The notes: generated from the letters alone by a model not told the origin. 64,000 nt of DNA from an uncultured Chitinophagaceae bacterium (GCA_937958995.1 CALGAP010000016.1:1-64000), one strand, 5' to 3'. Shown: positions 32,607 through 41,253, numbered from the stretch's first letter. Numbers and translations are program-made.

Positions 32607-34673
32607 TTAGTACGCCAATAAGGTCTGCAAGAGTGTAGTTAACTTTTCAGCATTCGGCAACATCGCTTTTTCCAGAGAAATATTCATTGGAACAGCAGGA
32701 AGGTCAAGCGCGCCGAGCACTTCAACGGGAGCATCAAGGTATTTAAAACAATGCTTGCTGATTCTTGCGGCGAGTGCTTCGGCAAAACTATTGGTCTGCT
32801 GCTCTTCCGTCAGCACTACGCATTTGCCGTGTTTTTTAACAGTTGCAAAAATCAGTTCTTCATCAAGGGGCGATAAAGTGCGCAGGTCAACAATGGCAAT
32901 TTGCCCGGGGAAATTTTTTGCTGCGGCCAATGCCCAATACACACCCATACCATAAGTGATGATGCAACATGTTTCGCCGGCATCTGTCATTTTTTTATCG
33001 GCTTGCAACACCATATTCGCTTTGCCGAGCGGTATGATGTATTCGCGCGAGGGCTCAATGGTTTTTGCTTCTTCGGTACCCGGCACTTTACTCCAGTAAA
33101 GACCTTTGTGCTCGAGCATTACCACCGGATTGGGATCCAGGAAGGCGGCCTTCATCAGTCCTTTCATATCAGCGGCATTGGAAGGATACACCACTTTTAT
33201 TCCCTTAATACTAAGAAGCGTCGTTTCAACGCTTCCGCTATGGTAAGGACCGCCACCACCATAGGCGCCAACCGGCACGCGAATCAATGTGTGCACGGGG
33301 TATTTACCACAACTGAGATAGCAGCTTTTCGAAATTTCCGTTACCAGCTGGTTGAAGCCCGGGTATATATAGTCGCCAAACTGCACTTCGACGATCGGTT
33401 TCACGCCAACGGCGCTCATACCTACCGTTGAGCCGATGATATATGCTTCCTGTATGGCGGTGTTGAACACCCGGTGGTCGCCGAATTTTTCTGCCAGGGT
33501 TGCCGCTTCGCGAAACACGCCTCCAAGCCTTCTGCCCACATCCTGTCCATATAAAACTGCTTCGGGAAATTCTTCCATGATTTCGCGAATCGCAAACAAT
33601 GCCGCGTCCACCATAATTATTTTTTCATTGCTGGCAGGCTGTCTCTCGCCTTTTTCTTCGGTAACGGGTGTGGGAACAAATACATGTTCGCCTACTGAAG
33701 ACGCATCGGGTTCGGGGGCGGCCACCGCGCGTTTGAAATCTTCCGCCACTATATCAGCCGCTCGTTTTTCTATATCCAATAATTGTTCTTGGGGAAAACC
33801 AATGTCGAGCAAATGCTTCCGAAGTTTCGGACCCGGATCATCCTGCATATGCTTTTCCAGGTCTTCCTGCGTGCGGTAAAATTCTTTTCTCACGCCGCTG
33901 GTATGATGCCCTAGCAGCGGCACTTTTGCCTGCACCAGGTAGGGCCCGCGATGCATGCGCACATACTGCACGATGCGGCGCATGGCATTATAACTTTCGG
34001 CAAAATTGCTTCCATCAATCCGCACACGCTCCATTCCCGGAAAGCCCCCGGCATAATCATAGGCATCCATGGCGCGCGCTTCCCCGGCACTTACACTAAT
34101 GCCCCAGTTGTTATCCTGCACCAGGTATATAACCGGCAGCTTCTTCAGCACCGCCACCTGGAAAGCTTCACTCACCTCTCCCTCCGTCACACTGGCATCG
34201 CCGAGCGAGCAGATCACCACCGGCAATTCACCGTTTGAACCTGTCTTCAGTTTAGGTGAGTTTATTTTCTCCAGATACTGTATCCCCTGCGCCAGCCCGG
34301 TGGAAGGTATCACCTGCATACCCGTAGCACTGCTCTGGTGAATTATTCCCGGCTTATCATCGCCCTTATAATTCGGATGCGAATAGTATTCTCTTCCTCC
34401 CGAAAAAATATCATCTCTCTTCGCCAGCAATTGCAACATCAGCTGGTAGGGCGTAAAACCCAGGCCCAGCAATAAGCTCTCATCCCTGTAGTACGGGCTC
34501 ACCCAATCGCAAGGCAACAACTGAAACGCCGTGGCCAACTGAATCGCCTCATGTCCCCTGGAAGTAGAATGCACATACTTGCAAACGCTTCGGTTAGCCT
34601 CATACGTCTCTGCCATATTTCTGGCCAGGCACATGAGGTGATACGCCTTAAGAAGAGTGGTGGAATTGAGCAT
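32607..34673 (-). CDS. Fused alpha-beta E1 of 2-oxoisovalerate (branched-chain) dehydrogenase type
   Basis: This protein of about 688 residues joins E1-alpha and E1-beta. The alpha part (about 1-330) has GDASVTEGEVSEAF and VQDNNWGIS for thiamine diphosphate and Mg binding. The beta part (about 355-688) has LYGQDVGRRLGGVFREA, PVGAYGGGGPYHSGS and PNPVVMLEHKGLYW. It decarboxylates a 2-oxoacid and feeds a lipoyl E2, which is not in the window. The frame is open to 34748, through the AT-rich palindrome, but the ATG at 34673 (MLNSTTLLKAYHLM) begins the family-like sequence. Substrate choice (branched-chain or other) is inferred from overall similarity. Confidence 0.9.
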   Translation of the reverse strand: MLNSTTLLKAYHLMCLARNMAETYEANRSVCKYVHSTSRGHEAIQLATAFQLLPCDWVSPYYRDESLLLGLGFTPYQLMLQLLAKRDDIFSGGREYYSHPNYKGDDKPGIIHQSSATGMQVIPSTGLAQGIQYLEKINSPKLKTGSNGELPVVICSLGDASVTEGEVSEAFQVAVLKKLPVIYLVQDNNWGISVSAGEARAMDAYDYAGGFPGMERVRIDGSNFAESYNAMRRIVQYVRMHRGPYLVQAKVPLLGHHTSGVRKEFYRTQEDLEKHMQDDPGPKLRKHLLDIGFPQEQLLDIEKRAADIVAEDFKRAVAAPEPDASSVGEHVFVPTPVTEEKGERQPASNEKIIMVDAALFAIREIMEEFPEAVLYGQDVGRRLGGVFREAATLAEKFGDHRVFNTAIQEAYIIGSTVGMSAVGVKPIVEVQFGDYIYPGFNQLVTEISKSCYLSCGKYPVHTLIRVPVGAYGGGGPYHSGSVETTLLSIKGIKVVYPSNAADMKGLMKAAFLDPNPVVMLEHKGLYWSKVPGTEEAKTIEPSREYIIPLGKANMVLQADKKMTDAGETCCIITYGMGVYWALAAAKNFPGQIAIVDLRTLSPLDEELIFATVKKHGKCVVLTEEQQTNSFAEALAARISKHCFKYLDAPVEVLGALDLPAVPMNISLEKAMLPNAEKLTTLLQTLLAY

Positions 34674-34688
34674 GCGGCAAAGTAAGAA

Positions 34689-34825
34689 GAATATTGAATT
34701 TGAATTTGAACAAGGAATTTGAATTTGAATGGAGGAGCAAATTAACACATTAACTACTAATCCAATTACCCCAATAATCCCTCATTCAAATTCAAATTCC
34801 TTGTTCAAATTCAAATTCAATATTC
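34689..34825. repeat. Perfect 43-bp inverted repeat (GAATTTGAA family)
   Basis: Positions 34689-34731 are the exact reverse complement of 34783-34825, with a 51-nt loop between. The arms consist of GAATTTGAA and TTGAACAAGG units, as in the palindrome at 29593. It lies between the intrinsic terminator of the FAH-family gene and the start of the E1 gene, 15 bp from the E1 ATG. Confidence 0.95.
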
Positions 34826-34859
34826 AAAAAAAGCCTTCCCCGAAGAATCGGAAAAGGCT
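34826..34859 (-). terminator. Intrinsic terminator of the FAH-family gene
   Basis: On the minus strand AGCCTTTTCCGATTC pairs with the following GGGGAAGGCT through a small mismatch and is followed by a run of seven T. It lies about 25 bp after the FAH-family stop and directly borders the perfect palindrome. Confidence 0.85.
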
Positions 34860-34884
34860 CTTTCCTTGTAGTGATCTATAACTG

Positions 34885-35496
34885 TTATTTGATCTCGATG
34901 CTGAGCAGGCTATCGTCTTCGATGAAGGCTTCGAGTTCGTCGCCAACGACGCATTCGCCTACGCCGGCAGGGGTGCCGGCAAATACCAGGTCGCCGATAT
35001 TCACTGAGAAATAGTTGGAGATATAGGCGACTATTTTATCAAAACTATGGACCATTAACCCTGAATTCCCCTGTTGTACCAGTTCCTTGTTTTTGTAAAG
35101 GCAGAAGTTAATGTCCTTTTTGTTTTTTACATTCTGCAATGGGATCCATTTGCCGATCACTGCTGAATTGTCCCATGCTTTGGCTTTTTCCCAGGGAAGG
35201 CCTTTCTCTTTTAATTCGCGCTGGATATCACGTGCTGTGAAATCAATTCCTACGGTAACAGCATCGTAATACTTGTTGGCAAATCTTTCCTGGATATACT
35301 TTCCATTCTTCGATATGCGCAACACCAGTTCACATTCGTAATGCAGCTCGTTCGTAAACTCCGGGTAATAGAATGGCGTATGTGCCTGCAGTAAGGCACT
35401 CTTGGGTTTCATAAAGATGACAGGCTCGTCCGGAACCTCGTTACCCAATTCTTTTGCGTGAGCCACATAGTTACGGCCTACACAGAAAATTTTCAT
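34885..35496 (-). CDS. Fumarylacetoacetate hydrolase family protein
   Basis: This is a metal-dependent hydrolase or decarboxylase of about 203 residues. VGRNYVAHAKELGNEVPDEP is the start signature, YECELVLRI supplies the metal-binding Glu pair, VGIDFTARDIQ the metal-binding Asp, and FAGTPAGVGECVVGD the end of the fold. The short form resembles FAHD1-type oxaloacetate decarboxylase/acylpyruvase. The ATG at 35496 (MKIFCVGRNYV) is preferred over 35505. The substrate cannot be assigned from sequence. It ends in a clear intrinsic terminator. Confidence 0.92.
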   Translation of the reverse strand: MKIFCVGRNYVAHAKELGNEVPDEPVIFMKPKSALLQAHTPFYYPEFTNELHYECELVLRISKNGKYIQERFANKYYDAVTVGIDFTARDIQRELKEKGLPWEKAKAWDNSAVIGKWIPLQNVKNKKDINFCLYKNKELVQQGNSGLMVHSFDKIVAYISNYFSVNIGDLVFAGTPAGVGECVVGDELEAFIEDDSLLSIEIK

Positions 35497-35645
35497 ACTC
35501 AACAAAGGGTTTAATTGAGATAATTGTTTTCGGGTTTCATAGCCTTGAAAGACTTCAGGGTACAGTGATCATAGCGATATTGAAAATCAAACTTTTAATC
35601 CCGAGTGGTAAAAGTCTTGCGAAAATAAAGATTCAAATTAACAAA

Positions 35646-36227
35646 TCATAGTGGAAACTCCAATTTATTCGCCTCATTCATAGTCCTTTCGATGCCTATG
35701 AACACAAAGCTTTCAATTATTTCCACGCACTTTTCGATCTTCTGTTTTACGATGGGCAGTTCTTCCGGGAACCAACGGCTCAACACGAATTCTGCCTGCA
35801 TGCCTTTGGGAAAATTATTCCCTATGCCGAAGCGCAGTCGCGGGTATTCGACCGTATTCAGGGCGGCCTGGATACTCCTTAGCCCATTATGACCGCCATC
35901 GCTACCCGAAGGACGCAGCCGGATTTTTGAGAGCGGTAAAGCCACATCGTCAAGCACCACCAATAAATGTTGCAACGGTATGGATTCCTTATCCACCCAA
36001 TACTTCACCGCCTTGCCAGAGAGGTTCATATAGGTGGTAGGCTTGACAATTATCAAATTCTTACCCTTGAATTTTATTTCAGCTATGTCGGCATGACGAC
36101 CTGGTATGAACGCGGTAACCCCGTGTTTATAGGCCAGCAGCTCCACCACATCGAAGCCGATATTGTGGCGGGTGCCCGCATATTCCGATCCTATATTTCC
36201 CAAACCAACAATGAGGAATTTCGACAT
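35646..36227 (-). CDS. pth: Peptidyl-tRNA hydrolase
   Basis: This enzyme of about 193 residues releases tRNA from peptidyl-tRNA that has dropped off ribosomes. FLIVGLGNIGSEYAGTRHNI contains the catalytic His, PTTYMNLSG holds the substrate-binding Asn, and VVLDDVALPLSKIRLRPSG with GGHNGLRSI completes the active site. The frame is open to 36275, but the ATG at 36227 (MSKFLIVGLGN) is the family start. It is downstream of prs and rplY, a common bacterial order, although a terminator separates it from rplY. Confidence 0.96.
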   Translation of the reverse strand: MSKFLIVGLGNIGSEYAGTRHNIGFDVVELLAYKHGVTAFIPGRHADIAEIKFKGKNLIIVKPTTYMNLSGKAVKYWVDKESIPLQHLLVVLDDVALPLSKIRLRPSGSDGGHNGLRSIQAALNTVEYPRLRFGIGNNFPKGMQAEFVLSRWFPEELPIVKQKIEKCVEIIESFVFIGIERTMNEANKLEFPL

Positions 36228-36290
36228 ACCAATATATTTCTCCGGGAATTGATTACGTGCTGCTACTATACCCAAACACCTTAGGGTGTA

Positions 36291-36320
36291 CCCGAAAAAA
36301 GCCCGGTGAAGGTACCGGGC
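36291..36320 (-). terminator. Intrinsic terminator of prs-rplY
   Basis: GCCCGGT (36301-36307) pairs with ACCGGGC (36314-36320). On the minus strand the hairpin is followed by TTTTTTCGGG. It lies 28 bp after the rplY stop and before pth, so pth may depend on read-through or its own promoter. Confidence 0.88.
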
Positions 36321-36348
36321 TTTGTCTGTATATCACAATTAATTAGTG

Positions 36349-36969
36349 TTACTTCTTGGCAGCAGCAGCCGGTTGAGCTGCAGAAGCGGCGGCGGCAGGA
36401 GCAGCAGCGGCTTCGTCTTGCTTCAGCTGACGAGTCAACACCACAGAAGCGATGGGGATACGAGGTGAGTTCAGAATCTCATAGTTTTCTTCTTTCACAT
36501 CTTCTACCCTGATATTGCCATTCAGCTGCAGGTTGGTCAAATCCACTTCAATATTCTCTTTCAGATATTGAGGAAGGGTTTTAACCCGCAGTGATTTCAT
36601 TTTGATGATCAGCTTACCACCATCTTTTACACCCTGCGCAACGCCGGTGAACTTGATAGGAATGGTAGCGATAACGGGTCTGTCATTGCTCAGTTCCAGG
36701 AAATCAACATGCGAAAGCTGGTCAGTGATCTTATCAAACTGAACGTCTTTCAGAATGCACTTGTAACTCTTGCCATCTACATTGATTTCTGCCAACTGGA
36801 ATTCGGGAGTATATACAAGCGGTCGATAAGCCAACACAGGAGCTACAAAATTCACCTCCTGTGCACCGCCGTAAATTACACCAGGCACGAGTCCCTGAGA
36901 GCGATATTGCCGGGCGGCTTTTTTCCCGGTTTCGGTCCTCAGTTGTCCTTCGATTGTAATTGTTTTCAT
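36349..36969 (-). CDS. rplY: Ribosomal protein L25 (general stress protein Ctc form)
   Basis: This is a 206-residue long-form L25 that binds 5S rRNA in the large subunit. The N-terminal domain has GKKAARQYRSQGLVPGVIYG. The C-terminal TL5/Ctc domain has HVDFLELSNDRPVIATIPI and ENIEVDLTNLQLNGNIRV. The last 20 residues are almost all Ala, Pro and Ser, a common low-complexity tail. It follows prs by 12 bp and is ended by an intrinsic terminator. Confidence 0.95.
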   Translation of the reverse strand: MKTITIEGQLRTETGKKAARQYRSQGLVPGVIYGGAQEVNFVAPVLAYRPLVYTPEFQLAEINVDGKSYKCILKDVQFDKITDQLSHVDFLELSNDRPVIATIPIKFTGVAQGVKDGGKLIIKMKSLRVKTLPQYLKENIEVDLTNLQLNGNIRVEDVKEENYEILNSPRIPIASVVLTRQLKQDEAAAAPAAAASAAQPAAAAKK

Positions 36970-36981
36970 TTTTATAGTTTG

Positions 36982-37932
36982 TTATTTATTCCTCATTTGG
37001 CTGTGAATAAACAGCCCTGTGATACTCCTGTTTTCAAAGGCATTTCTCAATGCCACTGCAAACAGTTCCGCTACGCTCAGCACCTTGATCTTCGAAATTT
37101 TTTGTTTCAGCGGAATGGTATCGCAAACCACTAATTCTTCCAGTACGCTGTTTTCGATATTGCTGTAAGCATTGCCGCTTAATACGGGGTGCGTACAGAG
37201 GGCGCGAACGCTGCGGGCGCCTTTGTCTTTCAGCAGACCGGCTGCTTTGGCCAGCGTGCCGCCTGTGTCGCAAATGTCATCTATAAGAACTACATCCCTG
37301 TCGGTCACGTCGCCTATCACCACCATGCTGGCGATTTCGTTGGCGCGTTTGCGGTGCTTGTCGCAAATAACCATTTCTGCATTAAAGTAGGTGGCTATTT
37401 CGCGAATCCTGTTGGCACTGCCCACGTCGGGGGCCGCAAAGGTAAGGTTTTCCAACTGAAGTTGTTCGATATAAGGTATAAATATGGCGGAGCTGTCGAG
37501 GTGGTCAACGGGTATATCGAAGTAGCCCTGTATCTGGGGAGCGTGCAGGTCCATGGTGATCACGCGGTCGGCACCTGCAGCGGTTAACATATTGGCTACC
37601 AGCTTGGAACCGATGGCCACGCGGGGTTTGTCTTTCCGGTCTTGCCGGGCATAACCATAATAAGGAATTACGGCCACCACTTTGGCTGCCGAGGCCCGGC
37701 GGGCGGCATCGATCATAAGCAGCAGTTCAAGCAGGTTTTCAGCCGGGGCAAAAGTACTTTGTACCAGGAACACCATATCGCCCCTTATACTTTCCTGGAA
37801 TACGGGCTGAATTTCTCCATCGCTGAATCTTGAAATGGTAATTTTTCCCAGTGTAGCCCCAAACTTACGGGCAATTTTCTCGGCCAGGTATTGCGATCCC
37901 GTACCGGAAAATATCTTGGCAGTAGTATCCAT
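36982..37932 (-). CDS. prs: Ribose-phosphate pyrophosphokinase
   Basis: This 316-residue enzyme makes PRPP from ribose 5-phosphate and ATP for nucleotide synthesis. FSDGEIQPVFQESIRGDMVF and YYGYARQDRKDKPRVAIGSK include the ATP-binding residues and the regulatory flexible loop. VVLIDDICDTGGTLAKAAGL is the PRPP-binding motif. It is the first gene of prs-rplY(-pth). Upstream, an AT-rich palindrome lies about 40 bp before its ATG. Confidence 0.97.
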   Translation of the reverse strand: MDTTAKIFSGTGSQYLAEKIARKFGATLGKITISRFSDGEIQPVFQESIRGDMVFLVQSTFAPAENLLELLLMIDAARRASAAKVVAVIPYYGYARQDRKDKPRVAIGSKLVANMLTAAGADRVITMDLHAPQIQGYFDIPVDHLDSSAIFIPYIEQLQLENLTFAAPDVGSANRIREIATYFNAEMVICDKHRKRANEIASMVVIGDVTDRDVVLIDDICDTGGTLAKAAGLLKDKGARSVRALCTHPVLSGNAYSNIENSVLEELVVCDTIPLKQKISKIKVLSVAELFAVALRNAFENRSITGLFIHSQMRNK

Positions 37933-37972
37933 AACCGCAGTTAAATGTGCGGCGAAGCTACTGGAATATTAG

Positions 37973-38071
37973 AGAATAAGAAAACATGAAAACATGAATT
38001 TGAATATGAATGTGAATAAGGCGTCATTCACATTCATATTCAAATTCATGTTTTCATGTTTACCTTATTCT
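37973..38071. repeat. Long AT-rich palindrome (GAATTTGAA/AACATGAA variant)
   Basis: The left arm (37973-38017) and right arm (38026-38071) pair almost perfectly with one small indel around an 8-nt loop. The arms share GAATTTGAAT with the other family members but contain AACATGAAAACATG in place of the TTGAACAAGG unit. The outer end of the right arm overlaps the stop codon of the small membrane protein gene. It would act as a strong terminator for that gene before prs. Confidence 0.9.
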
Positions 38072-38288
38072 ACTTGGTTACCGTAAGCAAAACCTGCTGC
38101 CCACCCGCCATGGCAGTGGTCTGCGACGAAGCCTTGGTTTCGCCGGCAATGCTGCGCTTGGGATTTACCGCGTAGAAAATGGCTGAACAAATAAATATCG
38201 AGAAGACCAGGGCTACTACATACATTCCGATGCAGAAGAGAAAGGGTTGGTAGCCGCCGATTGCTGAAAACGTAGATCTGCGTTTCAT
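38070..38288 (-). CDS. Small single-pass membrane protein, hypothetical
   Basis: This is a 72-residue protein with a basic N terminus (MKRRSTF). One long hydrophobic segment follows at about 14-42 (PFLFCIGMYVVALVFSIFIC), with a Ser/Thr/Ala-rich tail outside or in the periplasm. No domain is recognised. The stop codon overlaps the palindrome at 37973-38071. It is divergent from radC. Composition and a clean ATG suggest that it is real. Confidence 0.6.
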   Translation of the reverse strand: MKRRSTFSAIGGYQPFLFCIGMYVVALVFSIFICSAIFYAVNPKRSIAGETKASSQTTAMAGGQQVLLTVTK

Positions 38289-38384
38289 GGGATGTGGATT
38301 TTAATTACACGATTAGGTTTTACACAAATTGGATTTAAAAACTATAACGTCATCTTTGTACCTGTAGTACGTGAGATAACATTG

Positions 38385-38392
38385 TAAGTTTG
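38385..38392 (+). promoter_or_regulatory. Bacteroidota -7 element before radC
   Basis: TAAGTTTG matches TAnnTTTG and lies 23 bp before the radC ATG. A TTTG occurs upstream, but at a longer spacing than usual, so the call is tentative. Confidence 0.35.
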
Positions 38393-38415
38393 AAGATAAT
38401 AGTTAACCCTGAAGT

Positions 38416-39108
38416 ATGCAAGAGAAGAAATACGCAATTAAGGATTGGGCGGAGGATGAAAGGCCAAGGGAGAAGCTATTGAACAAAGAACCGGGGTCGC
38501 TGAGCAATGCGGAACTGCTTGCCATATTGATTAACAAGGGCTACCGCGATAAAAACGCCATTGAACTGGCCCGGGAAATCCTGGCCCTGGGTAAGAACGA
38601 CCTGAACGAGCTGGCAAGGCTGCCGGTCAGGAAAATAATGAAAATCAAGGGCATAGGCCTGGCTAAGGCCATCACCATTGCCGCCGCCCTGGAACTGGGC
38701 CGCAGGCGCCAATCTTATATGGGCAGGCGCAAACCCGTGGTAAGGGGCAGCCGCGATATAGCCGCCTTTCTGCAGCCCATGCTGCGCGATTATCCCAATG
38801 AAGTATTTGGCGTGGTGTTTATGAACCGGGCCAATGCCATCATTCATTTCGAGATTGTGAGCGAGGGAGGACTGACGGGCACCGTGGCCGACCCGCGTGT
38901 TATTTTAAAAAAGGCCCTCCAGGAAGACGCGGTCAATATAATTCTTTGCCATAACCATCCCTCGGGCAGCCTGGAGCCCAGCCGCAGCGATATAGACCTG
39001 ACACTAAAAATAAAGGAAGCGGCCAGCTTCCTCGACATACGGGTAATAGACCATATCATCGTTACGGAAAACGGATACTATAGTTTTGCCGACAACGCGC
39101 TGATATAG
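38416..39108 (+). CDS. radC: RadC family JAB/MPN-domain protein
   Basis: This 230-residue protein has an N-terminal UPF0758 helix-hairpin-helix part (about 1-90, with KIKGIGLAKAITIAAALELG). A JAMM metalloprotease-like domain follows (about 105-228), with the metal ligands in CHNHPSGSLEPSRSD. The historical link to DNA repair is doubtful, and the molecular role is unknown. Length and motifs are complete. It ends 2 bp before the convergent DUF3467 gene. Confidence 0.93.
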   Translation: MQEKKYAIKDWAEDERPREKLLNKEPGSLSNAELLAILINKGYRDKNAIELAREILALGKNDLNELARLPVRKIMKIKGIGLAKAITIAAALELGRRRQSYMGRRKPVVRGSRDIAAFLQPMLRDYPNEVFGVVFMNRANAIIHFEIVSEGGLTGTVADPRVILKKALQEDAVNIILCHNHPSGSLEPSRSDIDLTLKIKEAASFLDIRVIDHIIVTENGYYSFADNALI

Positions 39109-39110
39109 GC

Positions 39111-39419
39111 TCAGGCCTGCGCGGTAGGTCCGCCGAAATTCAGCGGTATCTGCACCTCTTCCAGGTCCTGGATCTTTCCGTTAGCAGCCTCAAAACGCTG
39201 CACATTTTCTGTGAGCGCCTTCATGAAACGCTTGGCATGCTGAGGCGTCAGAATGATCCTCGACTTTACCTTGCTTTTGGGAGTGCCGGGCATCACATTC
39301 ACAAAATCGATCACGAATTCGGCGTGCGAATGCGTGATAATGGCGAGGTTGGCATAAACGCCTTCCGCAATTTCCTCGGATATTTCAATATTAAGCTGAT
39401 TAGGCTGTTGATTTTCCAT
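39111..39419 (-). CDS. DUF3467 domain protein
   Basis: This 102-residue protein is made entirely of DUF3467. It starts MENQQPNQLNIEISEEIAEG. The family core YANLAIITHSHAEFVIDFV is followed by PKSKVKSRIILTPQHAKRF. Family members are small conserved proteins of unknown function found across Bacteroidota and other phyla. It is convergent with radC, with a 2-bp gap. A terminator hairpin lies 24 bp before its start. Confidence 0.92.
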   Translation of the reverse strand: MENQQPNQLNIEISEEIAEGVYANLAIITHSHAEFVIDFVNVMPGTPKSKVKSRIILTPQHAKRFMKALTENVQRFEAANGKIQDLEEVQIPLNFGGPTAQA

Positions 39420-39442
39420 GCGAGATTATTAGCTGCAAAAAT

Positions 39443-39478
39443 AAAGAGGACAGCTCAGACTGTCCTCTTTAAATTTTT
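39443..39478 (+). terminator. Symmetric terminator hairpin before the DUF3467 gene
   Basis: AAAGAGGACAG (39443-39453) pairs perfectly with CTGTCCTCTTT (39460-39470) around a 6-nt loop and is followed by AAATTTTTT on the plus strand. On the minus strand TATTTTTG follows. It can work in both directions and would insulate the DUF3467 gene from the susCD operon. Confidence 0.75.
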
Positions 39479-39536
39479 TAAGTCGCTGGGGCACATTCTT
39501 TTGCCCTTATGCGGCGCTCTCTCAGCAGCTGCCGGC

Positions 39537-39623
39537 TCAAGCAAAAGTGCCAGCATCGCTTTGCGATGATAGAATTTTTCTCATGTGACCAGAATGCTTT
39601 GGTCTGTGACTTGATAAATTTAG
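39537..39623 (-). pseudogene. Truncated copy of the susC leader and start
   Basis: On the minus strand this stretch aligns with the 5' leader of the SusC gene at 44481. The block from CTAAATT to the ATG is 39 bp in both, with AGTCACA and TCACATGAGAAAA shared at the same places. After the ATG at 39584 the frame reads MRKILSSQSDAGTFA and stops at 39537. It looks like a remnant of a susC gene start placed 3' of the intact susCD pair. It could alternatively be a small leader gene with regulatory use. Confidence 0.6.
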
Positions 39624-39694
39624 CAACTTTTCTTGCCCGAAAAATTTTTTGAAACAAGAAAATTTGAACAAGATAATTTGACGAATAAAATTTT

Positions 39695-39734
39695 TATCAA
39701 AAAGAAAGCCGGCTGCAGAGAACTGCACCGGCTT
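39695..39734 (-). terminator. Intrinsic terminator of the susC-susD operon
   Basis: On the minus strand AAGCCGG and CCGGCTT (39728-39734 and 39706-39712) pair, with an inner TGCAG/CTGCA stem, and are followed by TCTTTTTGATAAAAA. It lies about 47 bp after the susD stop. The rest of the 39479-39780 gap contains only the susC leader copy. Confidence 0.82.
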
Positions 39735-39780
39735 CAATTTACAGTCACAGAAAAAAAAGCGTTTATATACTTTTCATCCC

Positions 39781-41238
39781 TTATTTATCCCACCATACTG
39801 CGCCATCCTGTGAGTTGTTAACTCCACCCACAGTGTAGCGTGCAGAGGCTGCGGCAAAGTTTTCGGGATTGTACAAAGGCTCGTTAGTACCGTAAGGCAA
39901 ACGCAGAGGAATGGGTCTGCCACTTCCGGGGGCAGGAGTGAGTTCAGGATAGCCTGTTCTTCTCCATTCTGCCCAACCTTCGTTGCCATCAGGATAGTGG
40001 GCCAGCCAGCGTTGTTCAGCAATACGTTGGAAATCGTCGGTGCCGTTCAATGCTACATCGGGCTGATCCAGGTAGTCATTAATAGTAGTTGCATCAGTGA
40101 TACCCCAACGGTTCATTTCCAGGGTAATACCGGTTTTGTAGTTGGTCTCAGCATCTTCAGCTGTCCAGGTAAGTTTGGCAGCTTCAGCACGAGCCAGGTA
40201 TACCTGCCCTGCAGTCAGCAGATACAAGGGGAAAGTCTCGGGGGTAGAAGTGTATGCATACAACCAGCCATGGTCGGGGTTGGCACCCTGCCATGCAATG
40301 GCATCATTACGGGTAAGACCATAGGGGAAACCTTTGGTGCTGGTTCCGTATTTCAGGATGCGCGGGTCATTCAGATTGTTCATCATGTCGGTGATGGTCT
40401 CGCTGATGGCATAGTCGAAACGCTGCGTAATTGCGTAATAGTTGTAGATCGGGTTTCTGTACACGCCGCCAGGATATTGAATAGCTGCATTATCGGCATT
40501 TGATTCAATTACACCAGCTGCAATGGCATCAGCAAATTCTGCTTTACCGAGAGTGGGGTTAGCTTTTGACATACGCAGCGCCAGGATAGCACGCAGCGAA
40601 TTGGCAAATCTTTTCCACTTGGTGGTGTTGCCACTGTACATAATATCACCTTTAACAGTCGGACCATTGTCGAACTGGTTAGCTGCTTCTTTCAATTCTT
40701 TCAACAGGTCAGGATAAATATCTTCCTGCTTGTCGTAAGGAATATTGCCTTCACCTTTCAATGCCTGGAAGTAAGGAACATCGCCCCAGGCGTCGGTGAT
40801 GGTTTTGAAGTACAATACTTTCAGGATACGCGCAATGGCGATCTGGTTAGCATTGCTACCAAATTCTGCAGCTTTTTCAGCTTTCTCGGGATCCGAGTTC
40901 ATGTTGATGATATTCTGCAGATCATACAGCGGGCCTGCGTAGAAACCGTCCCAGTTGGTGGTGGGAGTAGCATAACGCGAAGCGTCGGTGTATTGTGTTT
41001 CTGACATGTATTGAGCATACAATCCACCAGGAATGTTGGTAGCATTGCCCCATGCTATACCTCCCAGACCCGACAGCACGTTGGTGAGCAACGCCGATGG
41101 AATGGGATCAGGCGTTGTGTTCGGGTTAATATTCGTATTGCCGAACTCGTCAATATTCTTGTTACACGCAGTAACCGCGAATAACGACATCAAGAGAAGA
41201 GCGGCATTTATTCTTATTAGCTTCTTCATGTTTTTCAA
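39781..41238 (-). CDS. SusD/RagB-family lipoprotein (SusD-like group 2)
   Basis: This is a 485-residue surface lipoprotein with a signal peptide and lipobox (LLLMSLFAVTAC). It is the substrate-binding lid that sits on SusC. Helical TPR-like segments and the C-terminal SusD pattern (RIAEQRWLAHYPDGNEGWAE and NPENFAAASARY) place it in the SusD-like group often found with oligopeptide or glycan uptake. ATG at 41238 is used, and an alternative ATG lies three codons later. It follows SusC by 15 bp. The substrate is unknown, as no enzyme gene is adjacent. Confidence 0.93.
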   Translation of the reverse strand: MKNMKKLIRINAALLLMSLFAVTACNKNIDEFGNTNINPNTTPDPIPSALLTNVLSGLGGIAWGNATNIPGGLYAQYMSETQYTDASRYATPTTNWDGFYAGPLYDLQNIINMNSDPEKAEKAAEFGSNANQIAIARILKVLYFKTITDAWGDVPYFQALKGEGNIPYDKQEDIYPDLLKELKEAANQFDNGPTVKGDIMYSGNTTKWKRFANSLRAILALRMSKANPTLGKAEFADAIAAGVIESNADNAAIQYPGGVYRNPIYNYYAITQRFDYAISETITDMMNNLNDPRILKYGTSTKGFPYGLTRNDAIAWQGANPDHGWLYAYTSTPETFPLYLLTAGQVYLARAEAAKLTWTAEDAETNYKTGITLEMNRWGITDATTINDYLDQPDVALNGTDDFQRIAEQRWLAHYPDGNEGWAEWRRTGYPELTPAPGSGRPIPLRLPYGTNEPLYNPENFAAASARYTVGGVNNSQDGAVWWDK

Positions 41239-41253
41239 ATTTTTTTGACCGGA

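Noticed and set aside
34674..34748. Longer N terminus for the fused E1 protein
   Set aside because: The extra 25 codons are translated from the arm of the AT-rich palindrome and do not resemble E1. ATG 34673 begins family-like sequence.
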